A stretch of DNA of 46,941 bases from Sulfitobacter sp. F26169L (GCF_026410285.1 NZ_JAPMLP010000014.1:1-46941), one strand, 5' to 3'; shown: positions 26,675-35,994, counted from the stretch's first letter. Numbers and translations: made by a program. The notes: a model not told the origin generated them from the letters alone.

Positions 26675-27463
26675 TCAGGTGCCCTTCTCCTGCATTCCCG
26701 CAAGGCGACGCTCCATCGCTTCTCCGTGGCGCTGATCCGCGGTTGCAAGTTCGCCAAAATCGGGCAGGTACAGGCCATCTACAGTACCTTCGGGAAACCG
26801 GTCAAGAACAGCGTCCCACCCTACTGCAAAACGATCAAGCCGCGCATGCAGGACGGCTGCCCGTGCGGGGCGGCGATTGGCATACCATCGACCGAATTTC
26901 ATAACCCGCTGCCAGAAACCGTCATATCCAAGGATCAGGAAGACACCGACCACTATAAACAGCATCAGAAAGACCAATCCCAGCACCAGCCAAGGCCGCA
27001 GAAGGACCAACAACGCAAAACCGCCAAGAGCGATGTGCGCAGGTTTTGGGCGGTATCCCCGCACAGCGACCATTACCCGATCCTGTAATGACGCTTGCGT
27101 CGATCTCTCTTGAACGGGTTCAGTTGGCTGCGCAACGGGCTGGACTTTTACATTTTTGCGGCGCAGGGAAAACTTGCGCTTTTTCGGCTTTGGTGCCAAC
27201 AACTCTGCGGCACGCGCCGCCGCTTCCGGATCAGGCGCAGGTTTCGCCAATCGCGGCAAGGCATCCGCCTTGCGGCGCAGTCTACCCACCGTACGCGATT
27301 TGTTGTACTGCTTTTCATCTTCTTGGGCATTCAAATCGGCAGAGCGTGCAGGAGGTGGCGGTGCCACATCTTCTGTCAGGATTGACCGGATCGCTTCAAG
27401 CGAACTTGCATCAAGGTCGCCTTCGACTGCATTATCCGGAGCATTGTTAGAGGCTTCTGTCAT
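26675..27463 (-). CDS. Membrane-anchored protein of unknown function upstream of secE
   Basis: A 262-residue protein from the ATG at 27463 (MTEASNNAPDNAVEGD); the open frame runs 40 codons further but without protein-like sequence. The first 150 residues are charged and proline-rich (TEDVAPPPPARS), probably a disordered cytoplasmic part. Then come two adjacent hydrophobic segments (IALGGFALLVLLRPWLVLGL and VFLMLFIVVGVFLILGYDGF) and a basic, Arg-rich tail of about 85 residues. I know no family for it. It ends 78 bases before secE on the same strand, so it may be co-transcribed with secE-nusG. Confidence 0.7.
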   Translation of the reverse strand: MTEASNNAPDNAVEGDLDASSLEAIRSILTEDVAPPPPARSADLNAQEDEKQYNKSRTVGRLRRKADALPRLAKPAPDPEAAARAAELLAPKPKKRKFSLRRKNVKVQPVAQPTEPVQERSTQASLQDRVMVAVRGYRPKPAHIALGGFALLVLLRPWLVLGLVFLMLFIVVGVFLILGYDGFWQRVMKFGRWYANRRPARAAVLHARLDRFAVGWDAVLDRFPEGTVDGLYLPDFGELATADQRHGEAMERRLAGMQEKGT

Positions 27464-28192
27464 TTGTCGATACCGTAGTGCTGGGAAATCAAGCCTTCTG
27501 TTAACCCCGATTTGTGACCCTTCGATGGAGCAATTGCGGCAGCAGCATGTCACTGTTTCCAGATATCGCCCAATCCCGCCCACTGGGGCGGATTAGCTCT
27601 GCCTTGTCAGCTTTCAGGCAGACACATCCAAGATCTGCCATATCTTCGGCGCGGCATTATATCATTGGACGATCAATTTTCTCGCCCAATGATCCGCTGA
27701 AAATTGTCGTCATTCAAAGAAAGAAACACTTAAGGGTAAAAAGGGAGTTTATGTCGCGAGCCCATGAAATTCGAGCTTTTGAACCCGCCGTCGATGGTAG
27801 GAACCTGCCATTTTTCCCGCTGCCAAAAAGTGCGTGCAAGCACCATCGTCTTTGTCAAAAAGGAAGGTCGGAAGTAGATGAAGGCAAAGAGCCCGCACAG
27901 CTATTTGAACTTGCCGCGCGCTATATCTAGGGGCCGTGCTTTTGCAAAACGGCTGCACATCCCTCGGTAAGTTCTAATCCGGTGACGATAGCCTTCCAAT
28001 CGCGGCAAGTGCGCTGGACGGGGATCACAGTCTGAAAAACGGTCGCATGAATTTGTTGTAAGAGCCGTCATGTTACGAAATTTGTGACGATGCGCAGCAA
28101 CAATACGGACATCGACAATTCTCCTAACCCCCCGTCGGCAGGATAGTCCCAAACGTCCCTTCCATTTACCTGCGCTGTGAACAGGTGGTGGT
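27464..28192. other. 730-base spacer without a convincing gene
   Basis: Short frames exist on both strands. The best is a plus-strand frame from 27751 to 27930 (MSRAHEIRAFEPAVDGRNLP, GGGAG three bases before the ATG), but it has no recognisable relatives and poor spacing. It should contain the promoter for the 26675-27463 gene and secE-nusG. No repeat or clear terminator was found. Confidence 0.35.
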
Positions 28193-30157
28193 CTAGACCA
28201 ATCGTCCGATTTTCAACCCTTCAAACACCGCCTCTTCGGCGGTGCGTGGTGCGATGCAATCCCCGACAAGATGGTGCGACAGGCCAAGCCTGCGCAGCAT
28301 GTTCTCAACACTACTATCCGGCGTGTGGCCTTGGGCAAGGACAAGGGTGTCGACACTCTCGCAAATCACCGCTTCGCCGCTCATCAGGTGCTGTAGGTAA
28401 ACCGTATCCTCATCAGCGCCGAACAGGCGAACATAGGGGATAACCTCAACACCCAGTGTGTGCAGCCGACCAATGCTTGCGTCCCGCACGTACATTTGGA
28501 TCGTGTGGCCGGGCATGTACCCATTCACGGCCAGCCTGACCGAACACCCCTGTTCGGCCAGCATCTCGGCCACGCCGATACCAATCCAGTCAGCCCGCCA
28601 GTCCGCAACAACGGCAGAGGCGCCAACTTTCACCTCTCCCCGCAGCACTTGCCATGCGTCAACGATATGGGCGCTATCGTTGCCTTCAAAATCTGGCCAG
28701 CGCGGGGTCGCACCTGTTGCGACAATCACTTCGTCCGGTGCAAATTCGTTGACCAGCGCCTCATTCACAGTGGTCTGTTTGCGCAAGGTCACACCTGCCA
28801 GTTCCATTTCCCGGCTGAGATTGGTGACAATTCCGCCAAACTCTGCGCGATGCGGCAAAAGCTGGGCCAGACGCGCCTGTCCACCCAGCAGCGCATCACG
28901 TTCAAACAATGTTACCTCGTGGCCGCGTTCACCCGCGGTGGCCGCGGCCTTCATCCCCGCCGGCCCACCACCCACGACCATGACGCGTTTTGCGCCCTTC
29001 GCCAAAGCAGGCGCACCAAACAACACTTCCCTTCCGCTTACCGGATTCTGGATGCACGATATCGGATATCCTGCATGAAAATGCCCGATACACGCCTGAT
29101 TGCAGGCGATACAGGCGCGGATATCATCGATCTTGCCAGTCTGCGCTTTATTGCCAATTTCGGGGTCACAGATCATAGCGCGGGTCATGCCGCACATATC
29201 CGCCTGACCCGAGGCAATAACACGCTCTGCATCCTGTGGTTGATTGATCCGCCCTGTCACAATCGTCGGCAACCCCGTGCGTGCGCGGATACCGTCGGCC
29301 AAGGGCGCGGTATAGGCGACATCTTCATACATCGGTGCTGCAATATGAACCGATCCGGCCAAGGTGGCCGATGATCCGGCGACGACGCTGAGATATGTCA
29401 GGTTACCATCCGCCGCGATTACCTCGCAGGCGGCTTCCATCTCGCTTGGCTCCATGCCGTCATGGCTGCGCTCGTCCCCTGACAGGCGCAGACCAATCAC
29501 AAATCCTGCGGACGTTTTCTGCCGGATGTCCGCTGCAATTGCTCTGATAAAACGCGTCCGGTTTTCCAGAGATCCGCCGTATTCATCGTCGCGGGAATTC
29601 ACCTGCGCATTAAGAAATTGTGCAGGCAAATACCCGTGAGAAGCAACAATCTCCACACCGTCCATACCTGCTCTCTGCATACGCGCCGCAGCATCGCCAA
29701 AGGCTGCGATCACGTCCTCGATCATCTCAACGGGCATCGCGCGCGGCATCACATGAAACCGCTCATTCGGGGTGGCGGACGCGCTGTAGGAAACGGGCGC
29801 TGTCCCGTCTTCGGAGGCAAGAATTTCACGGCCCGGGTGAAACAATTGCGCAACCGCACCGCAATCATATTTGTGTAATGCATCCGCAAGCTTCCGATAC
29901 CCCGGAATGCAATCATCACTGTCCACGCGGATCGGGTGGGCGACAAACACACCACTCGGGTGCGCGAGCGCCACTTCGATCACGATCAGACCCGCGCCAC
30001 CTTTTGCGCGCGCCTCATGATAGGCAATCATCGCCTCGCCAATCTGGCCCTGCTCGTTCAGGTGCGTTTCGTGGCCTGTGGAAACGATCCTGTTTTTCAC
30101 GGTAAGATCGCCCAGTCGCAGGGGCGAAAACAGATGCGGGAAATGAGAAGTGGCCAT
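28193..30157 (-). CDS. NADH:flavin oxidoreductase of the 2,4-dienoyl-CoA reductase / TMA dehydrogenase type
   Basis: A 654-residue three-domain enzyme. Residues 1-345 form an Old Yellow Enzyme TIM barrel for FMN, with FSPLRLGDLTVKNRIVSTGH and HGYLPAQFLNAQVNSRDDEY. A 4Fe-4S site follows with cysteines near 349, 352, 356 and 368. Then comes an FAD/NAD(P)-binding part with VVGGGPAG near 395-401. Related enzymes are FadH-type dienoyl-CoA reductases, trimethylamine and histamine dehydrogenases, and N-methylproline demethylases; demethylase-type family members are common in Roseobacters. The substrate cannot be read from the sequence. I chose the ATG at 30157 with GGGGGGA 9 bases upstream; ATGs at 30181 and 30217 are possible. 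It is divergent from the norEF-like pair. Confidence 0.88.
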   Translation of the reverse strand: MATSHFPHLFSPLRLGDLTVKNRIVSTGHETHLNEQGQIGEAMIAYHEARAKGGAGLIVIEVALAHPSGVFVAHPIRVDSDDCIPGYRKLADALHKYDCGAVAQLFHPGREILASEDGTAPVSYSASATPNERFHVMPRAMPVEMIEDVIAAFGDAAARMQRAGMDGVEIVASHGYLPAQFLNAQVNSRDDEYGGSLENRTRFIRAIAADIRQKTSAGFVIGLRLSGDERSHDGMEPSEMEAACEVIAADGNLTYLSVVAGSSATLAGSVHIAAPMYEDVAYTAPLADGIRARTGLPTIVTGRINQPQDAERVIASGQADMCGMTRAMICDPEIGNKAQTGKIDDIRACIACNQACIGHFHAGYPISCIQNPVSGREVLFGAPALAKGAKRVMVVGGGPAGMKAAATAGERGHEVTLFERDALLGGQARLAQLLPHRAEFGGIVTNLSREMELAGVTLRKQTTVNEALVNEFAPDEVIVATGATPRWPDFEGNDSAHIVDAWQVLRGEVKVGASAVVADWRADWIGIGVAEMLAEQGCSVRLAVNGYMPGHTIQMYVRDASIGRLHTLGVEVIPYVRLFGADEDTVYLQHLMSGEAVICESVDTLVLAQGHTPDSSVENMLRRLGLSHHLVGDCIAPRTAEEAVFEGLKIGRLV

Positions 30158-30356
30158 CGCTCGGGGTCCCCCCTGGTTCATGTTGTCATACCAATAGCCT
30201 GCAAAAGAACCTGCCACAACGTCACCCGCACATCAGCGTGGGAATGGGCAAGGCATCTCGTGGACTGACCGTGGCGATTTGCCCGATGGTCTGGCGTGCA
30301 TCAATCTGCGCTATCTACGAACAGCATCCGAACCGGCGAAATAGAAGGTCCGCAAA

Positions 30357-30905
30357 ATGAATGACAAAAGCGCGCTGGAGGAGTTGCCCGGCGAGTTGTT
30401 AATGTGGATCTTGATCCTCAGCGAAGTGCTGGTGTTCGGAGCAGGACTGATCGTCTTTCTATCTGTCCGCGTGACCGATCCCGAAGGCTTTGCACAGGCG
30501 CAAGATATGCTGAATCGCACAGGCGCGGGAATAAACACCATCATTCTCATCACCAGCGGTTTTCTGGCAGCATCGGCCTGCCGTTTGCGCCGCGCGCACC
30601 AGCGCAAAAAGGCACGGCTGGCACTGGTTGGGGCTGCGCTTTTGGGGGGCGCGTTTTTATGGATTAAGGGGGCGGAATTTGCCGCCAAGTCTGCAGCAGG
30701 CATCGTCTGGGACACCCATCCGTTTTTCAACTTCTACTTTTTGCTGACGGGCTTTCACGCCGCACATGTAGTAGCGGGCGTGTTTCTTTTGCTGTTGGTT
30801 GCATGGCGCGACCATCAGAACAACATGGAGGATGCAACAGCCTTCTGGCACATGGTCGATCTGGTCTGGGTTCTGCTGTTCCCTGTGATCTATCTGCTTC
30901 AATGA
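30357..30905 (+). CDS. norE: NorE-like protein (cytochrome c oxidase subunit III family)
   Basis: A 182-residue membrane protein with about five hydrophobic segments, related to oxidase subunit III but shorter. Family signs are the N-terminal LPGELLMWILILSEVLVFG and the later segment FYFLLTGFHAAHVVAGVFLL. Stand-alone proteins of this kind are usually NorE, linked to nitric oxide reductase, where they raise activity without being catalytic. AAGG lies 8 bases before the ATG, and the gene overlaps the next by 4 bases. No norC, norB, norQ or norD is in the window. The symbol is given by similarity only; a subunit III of another heme-copper oxidase remains possible. Confidence 0.7.
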   Translation: MNDKSALEELPGELLMWILILSEVLVFGAGLIVFLSVRVTDPEGFAQAQDMLNRTGAGINTIILITSGFLAASACRLRRAHQRKKARLALVGAALLGGAFLWIKGAEFAAKSAAGIVWDTHPFFNFYFLLTGFHAAHVVAGVFLLLLVAWRDHQNNMEDATAFWHMVDLVWVLLFPVIYLLQ

Positions 30906-31171
30906 CGCAGCGGTCCCTTTATATCGCGTGGGCGGTTCTGGTTGCCCTCAGTATCGGATCAACGATCCTTTCTGTGTCGGGTATCTGGACCCGATGGCCA
31001 ATTGTCGCAGGCATGGCCGTGCTGGTTTTAGCATGGCAAAAGGCGCGCATCATATTGCTACAATATCTTGGCTTGGCAGAAGCCCCGTCATGGCGGTGGG
31101 GAATCGAATTTGCACTGGCCTTATTGTGTCTTTTACTGCTCGGACTTTACCTGCTGCCCTTGATCCTCTGA
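30902..31171 (+). CDS. norF: NorF-like small membrane protein (cytochrome c oxidase subunit IV type)
   Basis: An 89-residue protein starting at the ATG inside an ATGA overlap with the NorE-like gene. It has three hydrophobic segments (AWAVLVALSIGSTILS; WPIVAGMAVLVLAW; FALALLCLLLLGLYLLPLIL), the layout of the prokaryotic subunit IV / NorF family. Its tight coupling to the norE-like gene supports joint function. It ends before a hairpin at 31197-31224. The assignment is by layout and context rather than a sharp motif. Confidence 0.65.
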   Translation: MTQRSLYIAWAVLVALSIGSTILSVSGIWTRWPIVAGMAVLVLAWQKARIILLQYLGLAEAPSWRWGIEFALALLCLLLLGLYLLPLIL

Positions 31172-31196
31172 CAGATAAGGGCCATCGCTGGATAAA

Positions 31197-31224
31197 AGGC
31201 ACGCGCTGCAGCCAGCGCGTGCCT
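31197..31224 (-). terminator. Hairpin between convergent genes
   Basis: A perfect 12-bp stem AGGCACGCGCTG / CAGCGCGTGCCT with a 4-base loop. On the minus strand it is followed by TTTTA, so it mainly serves the AhpD-like gene; it may also stop the norEF-like transcript. Confidence 0.75.
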
Positions 31225-31241
31225 ACGGGTTAAACGCGAAC

Positions 31242-31577
31242 CTAGCCGGTCAACTCGTCATAACATTCCAGGGCTTTGGCCGCGTACATCATTGCGGGGC
31301 CACCGCCCATCTGCATGGACATCGCCAGCACATCGCCCAACTCCTCGCGTGTTGCTCCGGCTTTGACCAGCGCCTCGACATGCAGCGAAATACAAGGCTC
31401 ACACCGGATACTGATGGAAATGCCGAGTGCGACGAATTCCTTGGTTTTGAAGTCCAGCACACCACCACTTTTGACCGCCTTGCCCATCGCGCCAAACGCA
31501 TTGGCTGTGTCGGGAATTGCACCGTTCAGATTCCGCAACCCCTTGCGGGTTTCGTCGAGTTTGTTTTTCCAAGTCAT
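31242..31577 (-). CDS. AhpD-like / carboxymuconolactone decarboxylase family protein
   Basis: A 111-residue all-helical protein of the CMD family. The redox motif CEPCISLH (CxxC with a downstream His) is present near residues 59-66, as in AhpD-type peroxidase partners. The C-terminal GGGPAMMYAAKALECYDEL is also typical. Such proteins often reduce peroxiredoxins or act in thiol-based peroxide defence, though many are uncharacterised. It starts MTWKNKLDETRKGL. It is convergent with the norEF-like pair and lies downstream of the Mla lipoprotein gene on the same strand. Confidence 0.85.
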   Translation of the reverse strand: MTWKNKLDETRKGLRNLNGAIPDTANAFGAMGKAVKSGGVLDFKTKEFVALGISISIRCEPCISLHVEALVKAGATREELGDVLAMSMQMGGGPAMMYAAKALECYDELTG

Positions 31578-31648
31578 CGTTCATACTCACCAAAGTTAAA
31601 GTTCGCAGTCTGAATAGTCGATCAAGCTGCGGCCTACTTTGATGCGGA

Positions 31649-32272
31649 TCAACGTCTGGCGTTGCTGATGATCCAGTTTGACGCCTCGGGCAGCAGGGTG
31701 TTCATCACAGATTGGAAAACAGCCGTGACTGTTTCGGCGCTGTCATCTGCTACTGCCGCTGTCCGGGAAAAGCTGCGCGTCGCGATAACCCTCTGGGTCT
31801 GATCGTCCATCATGGTTATCGCCATATCAACCACTGCTTCAAACGTCTCGTCCGCTTTGGCGCTTACTTCGAAACGGTCCAACCTTACCAAAACCACAAC
31901 ATCCGGCACCGGCCCGCCTTCGGTCTTTCCGACGTAACCAACACGCTTGGTCGCGGATACGCTTCGGATCAATAACGATTGCAACACAGCAGGCAATTCG
32001 TCGCTCCACCGCGCATCGGGCAAATAGCTGATCGAGGCCACGCCGGTTTTCACCATGATCCGATCCGATGCAATTGCAGCAGGCGCGTCAGGGCGGGTAA
32101 CAAGCACCGTGCGGCTGGTACGCGCGCCTGACGTTGACCCTGCTGCGGGCGACAACAGATAGGTATCCAAGGGCCTCGCGGCATCGTTAAGAGATGCAAC
32201 CGCACTGCAACCGCCCAAAGCGGCAGCAGCGCTCAAAAGCGCAATCCGGCGGTTTAAGCTTAGTGATTTCAT
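31649..32272 (-). CDS. ABC transport auxiliary lipoprotein (MlaD/PqiC partner)
   Basis: A 207-residue lipoprotein with a signal peptide (RRIALLSAAAALGGC); the lipobox LGGC puts the modified cysteine at residue 22. The rest matches the ABC_trans_aux/PqiC family, with a YLLSPAAG start and a C-terminal NTLLPEASNW segment. These outer-membrane lipoproteins accept or guide lipids carried by MCE tunnels. The gene follows directly on the MCE gene stop, last in the four-gene operon 35924-31649. Lipoprotein sorting to the outer membrane is inferred from the family. Confidence 0.82.
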   Translation of the reverse strand: MKSLSLNRRIALLSAAAALGGCSAVASLNDAARPLDTYLLSPAAGSTSGARTSRTVLVTRPDAPAAIASDRIMVKTGVASISYLPDARWSDELPAVLQSLLIRSVSATKRVGYVGKTEGGPVPDVVVLVRLDRFEVSAKADETFEAVVDMAITMMDDQTQRVIATRSFSRTAAVADDSAETVTAVFQSVMNTLLPEASNWIISNARR

Positions 32273-33994
32273 CTATTTTCTCCGGTAATCTGGCACACGT
32301 TCGTTCAGGAAGAACCGTGCAGGGTCACGCTCCAGCCGGCGGGCAAGACTGTTGAGCGTATTGATCAGGCCGCGCGCTTCGGCGCCAAGGCGGCCAAGTT
32401 CCGGCAAGCCGGTGCTTGCAAAATCACTGATTCCAGGCGCGCTTGCGGCGACAGCGTTTTGCACCTGTCTGACCACATTATCGGTTCGCGCGATCAGCGC
32501 GCGCAGATCAGACGTCACGGCAGGAACATCGCGGCTGACTTCTTCCACAGCGGTGCTGATCCGCTCTGATGTAACGCGCAGATCGTTCAGCACAGGTTGT
32601 AAATCCGTATTCATCAAATTTGTGGCCGCATCAAATGCCGTCTCGGCAGAGGTTAGTGCGCCCTGCGAACCGGCCAGTGTGGTATCAAAGACATCCAGAC
32701 TGCTCTTGGCCCTTTCAAGAACGGACGTGGCCGATGCAATCATGGTTTGTGTCTGCGTCGCGATGGGGTCAAGCTGATCGGTTAGGCCGGTCATATCCCC
32801 TGCCACCTTGTCCACTGCGGCAGTCGCGCGGGAAACTGCGGCCCTGATATCGGACATCACAACAGGCACATCATCCACAACAACGGTTTCAAACACGGCA
32901 ATCGCCGATTTCGCATCTGCCAGCACGTCACGCGCCTCGCTCACCAGCAGGCTGCCCTCTCCGTCGACCAGAGCGTCAAAGCTGTTTGACGCCTCCGTTA
33001 CGGCGGAAAATGCGGTATTCGCATCCAGCAACGTCTGTTCCAGCTCTGTCAGGCGCGCGTTCAGCAAGTCAGCAGTTTGTGTGTATCCGCTCAGCGCCGT
33101 GCCAGAGCGGTCTTGCAGATCGGTGATGGCCGCATTGGCCTGCGTTACCGTTTGCGTGACCTGATCCAGAATATCGGGAATGCTGCCTTGCATGATGTTT
33201 TCGATTTGGGCAATCACGCGTTGCGCCCCCTCGATCGGGGCGGTGGCGGTGGTTAACGCCGTATCAGCCGAAGCAAAGGCACTGCGCGCAGTGACCAACG
33301 TTTCATCAGCGGTTTCCAGTGTCTTGGACAGGGTTGCTCCAATACTGTCCAGACGGCTGGTAAATGCGGTGATCTGCTCGGTGGCATCGCTGACCGTGCC
33401 GCTGATTTCTGAAAAATCGTTCAGCGCCTCATCAAGGCGGGCCGAGGACGTATCGAGGTTGGTCAGGATATTACGCACCTGCGTCTGGGTTTGCGGGCCT
33501 GTAAGCTCTTTCAGTTGTGCCAGCAGTTCGGTGGCTTCCGCCAGTAAATCAGGCGCGTCATCGACCAAAGCTTGCACGGTGGAACGTCGGGAAGGAATGA
33601 TCGAAAGCCCGTTTTCGGCATCCGCGACCAGCGGTTGCGCAGTTGGCGTGCCCCCCGTCAGAGAGATATACGCGACCCCCGTAACCCCCTGTGATTGCAG
33701 CCGCGCAACGGTATCCGAACGCACCGGCGTATTTGCATCGACCTCGATTGTGGTCAGCACCTTTGACGGGTCTTGGTCATAAATCTGCAACCCGATAACC
33801 CTGCCCACAGAAATCCCGTTGAATAGAACATCACCCGATGCATCAAGGCCCGAGACATCCTCGAACAAGATGCCATAGGTTTCGTACTGACGGTCAATCT
33901 GGACACTGGCCAGCCAGACAAAGAACCCCAGCGTGCCAAGAATGGCCAGCAGTGTAAAAACCCCGATCAGCAGATAATTTGCCCGCGTTTCCAT
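32273..33994 (-). CDS. MCE-domain protein of a lipid ABC transporter
   Basis: A 573-residue periplasmic protein anchored by one membrane helix (residues 7-29, YLLIGVFTLLAILGTLGFFV). One MCE domain covers about 38-116 (GLDASGDVLFNGISVGRVIG ... GVTGVAYISLTGG). A long helical tail of over 400 residues follows, rich in Ala, Asp, Thr and Val, with repeated short blocks such as DLLAEATELLAQL and VPAVTSDLRALIARTD. By analogy with MCE proteins that form tunnels, this tail could make a long helical barrel across the periplasm. I chose the ATG at 33994; the open frame extends 25 codons into the preceding ATPase gene. Confidence 0.88.
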   Translation of the reverse strand: METRANYLLIGVFTLLAILGTLGFFVWLASVQIDRQYETYGILFEDVSGLDASGDVLFNGISVGRVIGLQIYDQDPSKVLTTIEVDANTPVRSDTVARLQSQGVTGVAYISLTGGTPTAQPLVADAENGLSIIPSRRSTVQALVDDAPDLLAEATELLAQLKELTGPQTQTQVRNILTNLDTSSARLDEALNDFSEISGTVSDATEQITAFTSRLDSIGATLSKTLETADETLVTARSAFASADTALTTATAPIEGAQRVIAQIENIMQGSIPDILDQVTQTVTQANAAITDLQDRSGTALSGYTQTADLLNARLTELEQTLLDANTAFSAVTEASNSFDALVDGEGSLLVSEARDVLADAKSAIAVFETVVVDDVPVVMSDIRAAVSRATAAVDKVAGDMTGLTDQLDPIATQTQTMIASATSVLERAKSSLDVFDTTLAGSQGALTSAETAFDAATNLMNTDLQPVLNDLRVTSERISTAVEEVSRDVPAVTSDLRALIARTDNVVRQVQNAVAASAPGISDFASTGLPELGRLGAEARGLINTLNSLARRLERDPARFFLNERVPDYRRK

Positions 33995-33996
33995 CG

Positions 33997-34791
33997 CTAT
34001 GCTCCTTGCGCCTGTTGGGTTGCTGTTGCGGCGCGTGCGCGCGGGCCATGGAAATACTCCTGCACCCACGGGTGATCGATCTTCAGCATTTCATCCATTG
34101 TGCCAACAGCCAGCACTTTCTTTTCAGCCAGTACCGCCACCCTGTCGCAGATTGCGTGCAAACTATCCAGATCATGTGTGACCAGAAACACCGTCAGCCC
34201 AAGTGCTGCCTGAAGCTGCTTGATCAATTCGTCAAACGCCGCCGCCCCGATAGGATCCAGCCCTGCGGTAGGTTCGTCCAGAAACACCAGTTCCGGGTCA
34301 AGCGCGATAGCGCGTGCAAATCCTGCACGTTTGCGCATCCCCCCCGACAACTCGGAGGGGTATTTATCCATCGCGTTTTCGGGCAGGCCCACCATACGCA
34401 CCTTGATTGCGGCCAGTGTCTCACGCAGGGTATCGTCAATATCCAGTTGTTCGCGCATCGGTGCTTCGACGTTCTGGCGCACGGTCAGCGATGAAAACAA
34501 TGCACCGTCCTGAAACATCACACCCCAGCGGCGGCGCAACCGGCGATAGTGGTCTTCCGATGTGTTTCGCACACTTTCACCGAACACCTCGATTTTGCCT
34601 TCATTAGGCTGCAACAACCCCACGATGGCCCGCAGCAGCACCGACTTTCCGGTGCCGGAGCCACCGACCACACCGATGATTTCGCCCCGCTTTACGTCCA
34701 GATCAAGGCCGTCATGGACTGTATGCGTGCCAAAGCGCGTAACAAGGCCGCGCACCCGCACCATCGGCTGTTCGTCTGTTGCATTATCCAT
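33997..34791 (-). CDS. ABC transporter ATPase, MlaF-like
   Basis: A 264-residue nucleotide-binding subunit that powers the Mla-type lipid transporter. The Walker A motif GGSGTGKS, the signature LSGGMRKRAGFARA and Walker B with LVFLDEPTAGLDP are all intact. The LSGGMRKR form and the ending VQEYFHGPRA are typical of MlaF rather than importer ATPases. Its ATG overlaps the permease stop by one base, and the MCE gene starts 2 bases after its own stop, so translation is coupled. Confidence 0.92.
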   Translation of the reverse strand: MDNATDEQPMVRVRGLVTRFGTHTVHDGLDLDVKRGEIIGVVGGSGTGKSVLLRAIVGLLQPNEGKIEVFGESVRNTSEDHYRRLRRRWGVMFQDGALFSSLTVRQNVEAPMREQLDIDDTLRETLAAIKVRMVGLPENAMDKYPSELSGGMRKRAGFARAIALDPELVFLDEPTAGLDPIGAAAFDELIKQLQAALGLTVFLVTHDLDSLHAICDRVAVLAEKKVLAVGTMDEMLKIDHPWVQEYFHGPRARAATATQQAQGA

Positions 34792-35924
34792 CAGACCCCC
34801 ACCACCGCGAAAAAGATCGAAAACAGCGCATCCGCCACGATCACCATAAAGATTGCCAGAACAACCGACGTAGATGTCTGCCGCCCCAGCGAATCCGCGT
34901 TACCGCCAACCAACATTCCTTCGTAACAGCCGATCACACCGATGATCAGCGCGAAAAACGGCGCTTTGATCATGCCGACCCCGAAGTGCCAGACATCGGT
35001 ATTGGACACCAGCCGCGACTGGAAAACAGCAGGCGAAACGCCCAGTTCAATCCACGACATCAGCGCGCCGCCCAACAGACCGGACACATTTGCGATCAGC
35101 CCCAAAGCAGGCAGCATCAGCATCAGCGCCAAGACCCGCGGCACAACGAGGATTGCAACCGGATCAAGGCCCAGTGTGCGCATCGCATCGATCTCTTCGC
35201 GCATCTTCATTGACCCGATAGCAGCAGTGAACGCCGAGCCGGACCGCCCCGCGACGATAATCGCTGTCAGAAGAATACCCAGTTCGCGCAACACCGAAAT
35301 GGCGATCAGATCGACAACAAACACTTCTGCACCAAACTGGCGTAGCTGGGCAGAGCCCTGAAACGCCAGCACGACCCCGATCAGAAAAGCCATCAGCGCA
35401 ACAATCGGCACCGCGTTCAGGCCAACCTGTTGGCAGTGATGCACAACGGACGTCAGCCGCAACCGGCCGGGGCGTATGATGACCATCCCCATAGTTGCGA
35501 TGATCTGGCCCAGAAACGAGGTAAGCTCTGCCGCCTTTCGTAGCATCCGGACCACCTTGCGGCCAAAATCCTCAACGAGTTCGGTAACTGTTCTCGGCGC
35601 GACCTCTGCTTCGTGCGCCTCGGGCATGTTGCGGCGCACTGTTTCGATCAATTGCGCCTGCGCTTGGGATGCGCCGGTGATCGACAAAGTCACACCATCT
35701 GCTTTCGCCCGACGTTCCTGATCAACCAGAAACCACGCTCCGGCCGTGTCGATATGCGTCAATCCGCTAATATCAATATTTTGGGTACCTTCAGGTACCA
35801 CTACGCGTGTTTCTGCAACAATGGCATTTACGCCGCCAATCACAAACCTGCCAGACAGCAAGACACGACCGCCTTCGGTATCTATCTCCACCGGAGTTGT
35901 GTCAGATTGGTGTGCGCTGGTCAT
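34791..35924 (-). CDS. STAS-MlaE fusion permease
   Basis: A 377-residue protein with an N-terminal STAS domain (about 10-110, with IDISGLTHIDTAGAWFL) fused to a MlaE-type permease (about 125-377; FLIGVVLAFQGSAQLRQFG and IIVAGRSGSAFTAAIGSMKM). In E. coli the STAS protein MlaB is separate and regulates the ATPase; here it is built into the permease. The permease forms the inner-membrane part of a phospholipid transporter with the ATPase, MCE and lipoprotein genes that follow. It is the first gene of the operon, with GGGGA four bases before the ATG. Confidence 0.92.
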   Translation of the reverse strand: MTSAHQSDTTPVEIDTEGGRVLLSGRFVIGGVNAIVAETRVVVPEGTQNIDISGLTHIDTAGAWFLVDQERRAKADGVTLSITGASQAQAQLIETVRRNMPEAHEAEVAPRTVTELVEDFGRKVVRMLRKAAELTSFLGQIIATMGMVIIRPGRLRLTSVVHHCQQVGLNAVPIVALMAFLIGVVLAFQGSAQLRQFGAEVFVVDLIAISVLRELGILLTAIIVAGRSGSAFTAAIGSMKMREEIDAMRTLGLDPVAILVVPRVLALMLMLPALGLIANVSGLLGGALMSWIELGVSPAVFQSRLVSNTDVWHFGVGMIKAPFFALIIGVIGCYEGMLVGGNADSLGRQTSTSVVLAIFMVIVADALFSIFFAVVGV

Positions 35925-35994
35925 CTAGTCCCCAAAACAGCGGCCAAGCCCCGCCCTTGTGTACTATGGGTTAGGCAACAGACTGGCGTCAGTG

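Noticed and set aside
27751..27930. 60-codon plus-strand frame with a nearby GGGAG
   Set aside because: Spacing to the ATG is only three bases and the protein has no recognisable features; left as unassigned spacer.
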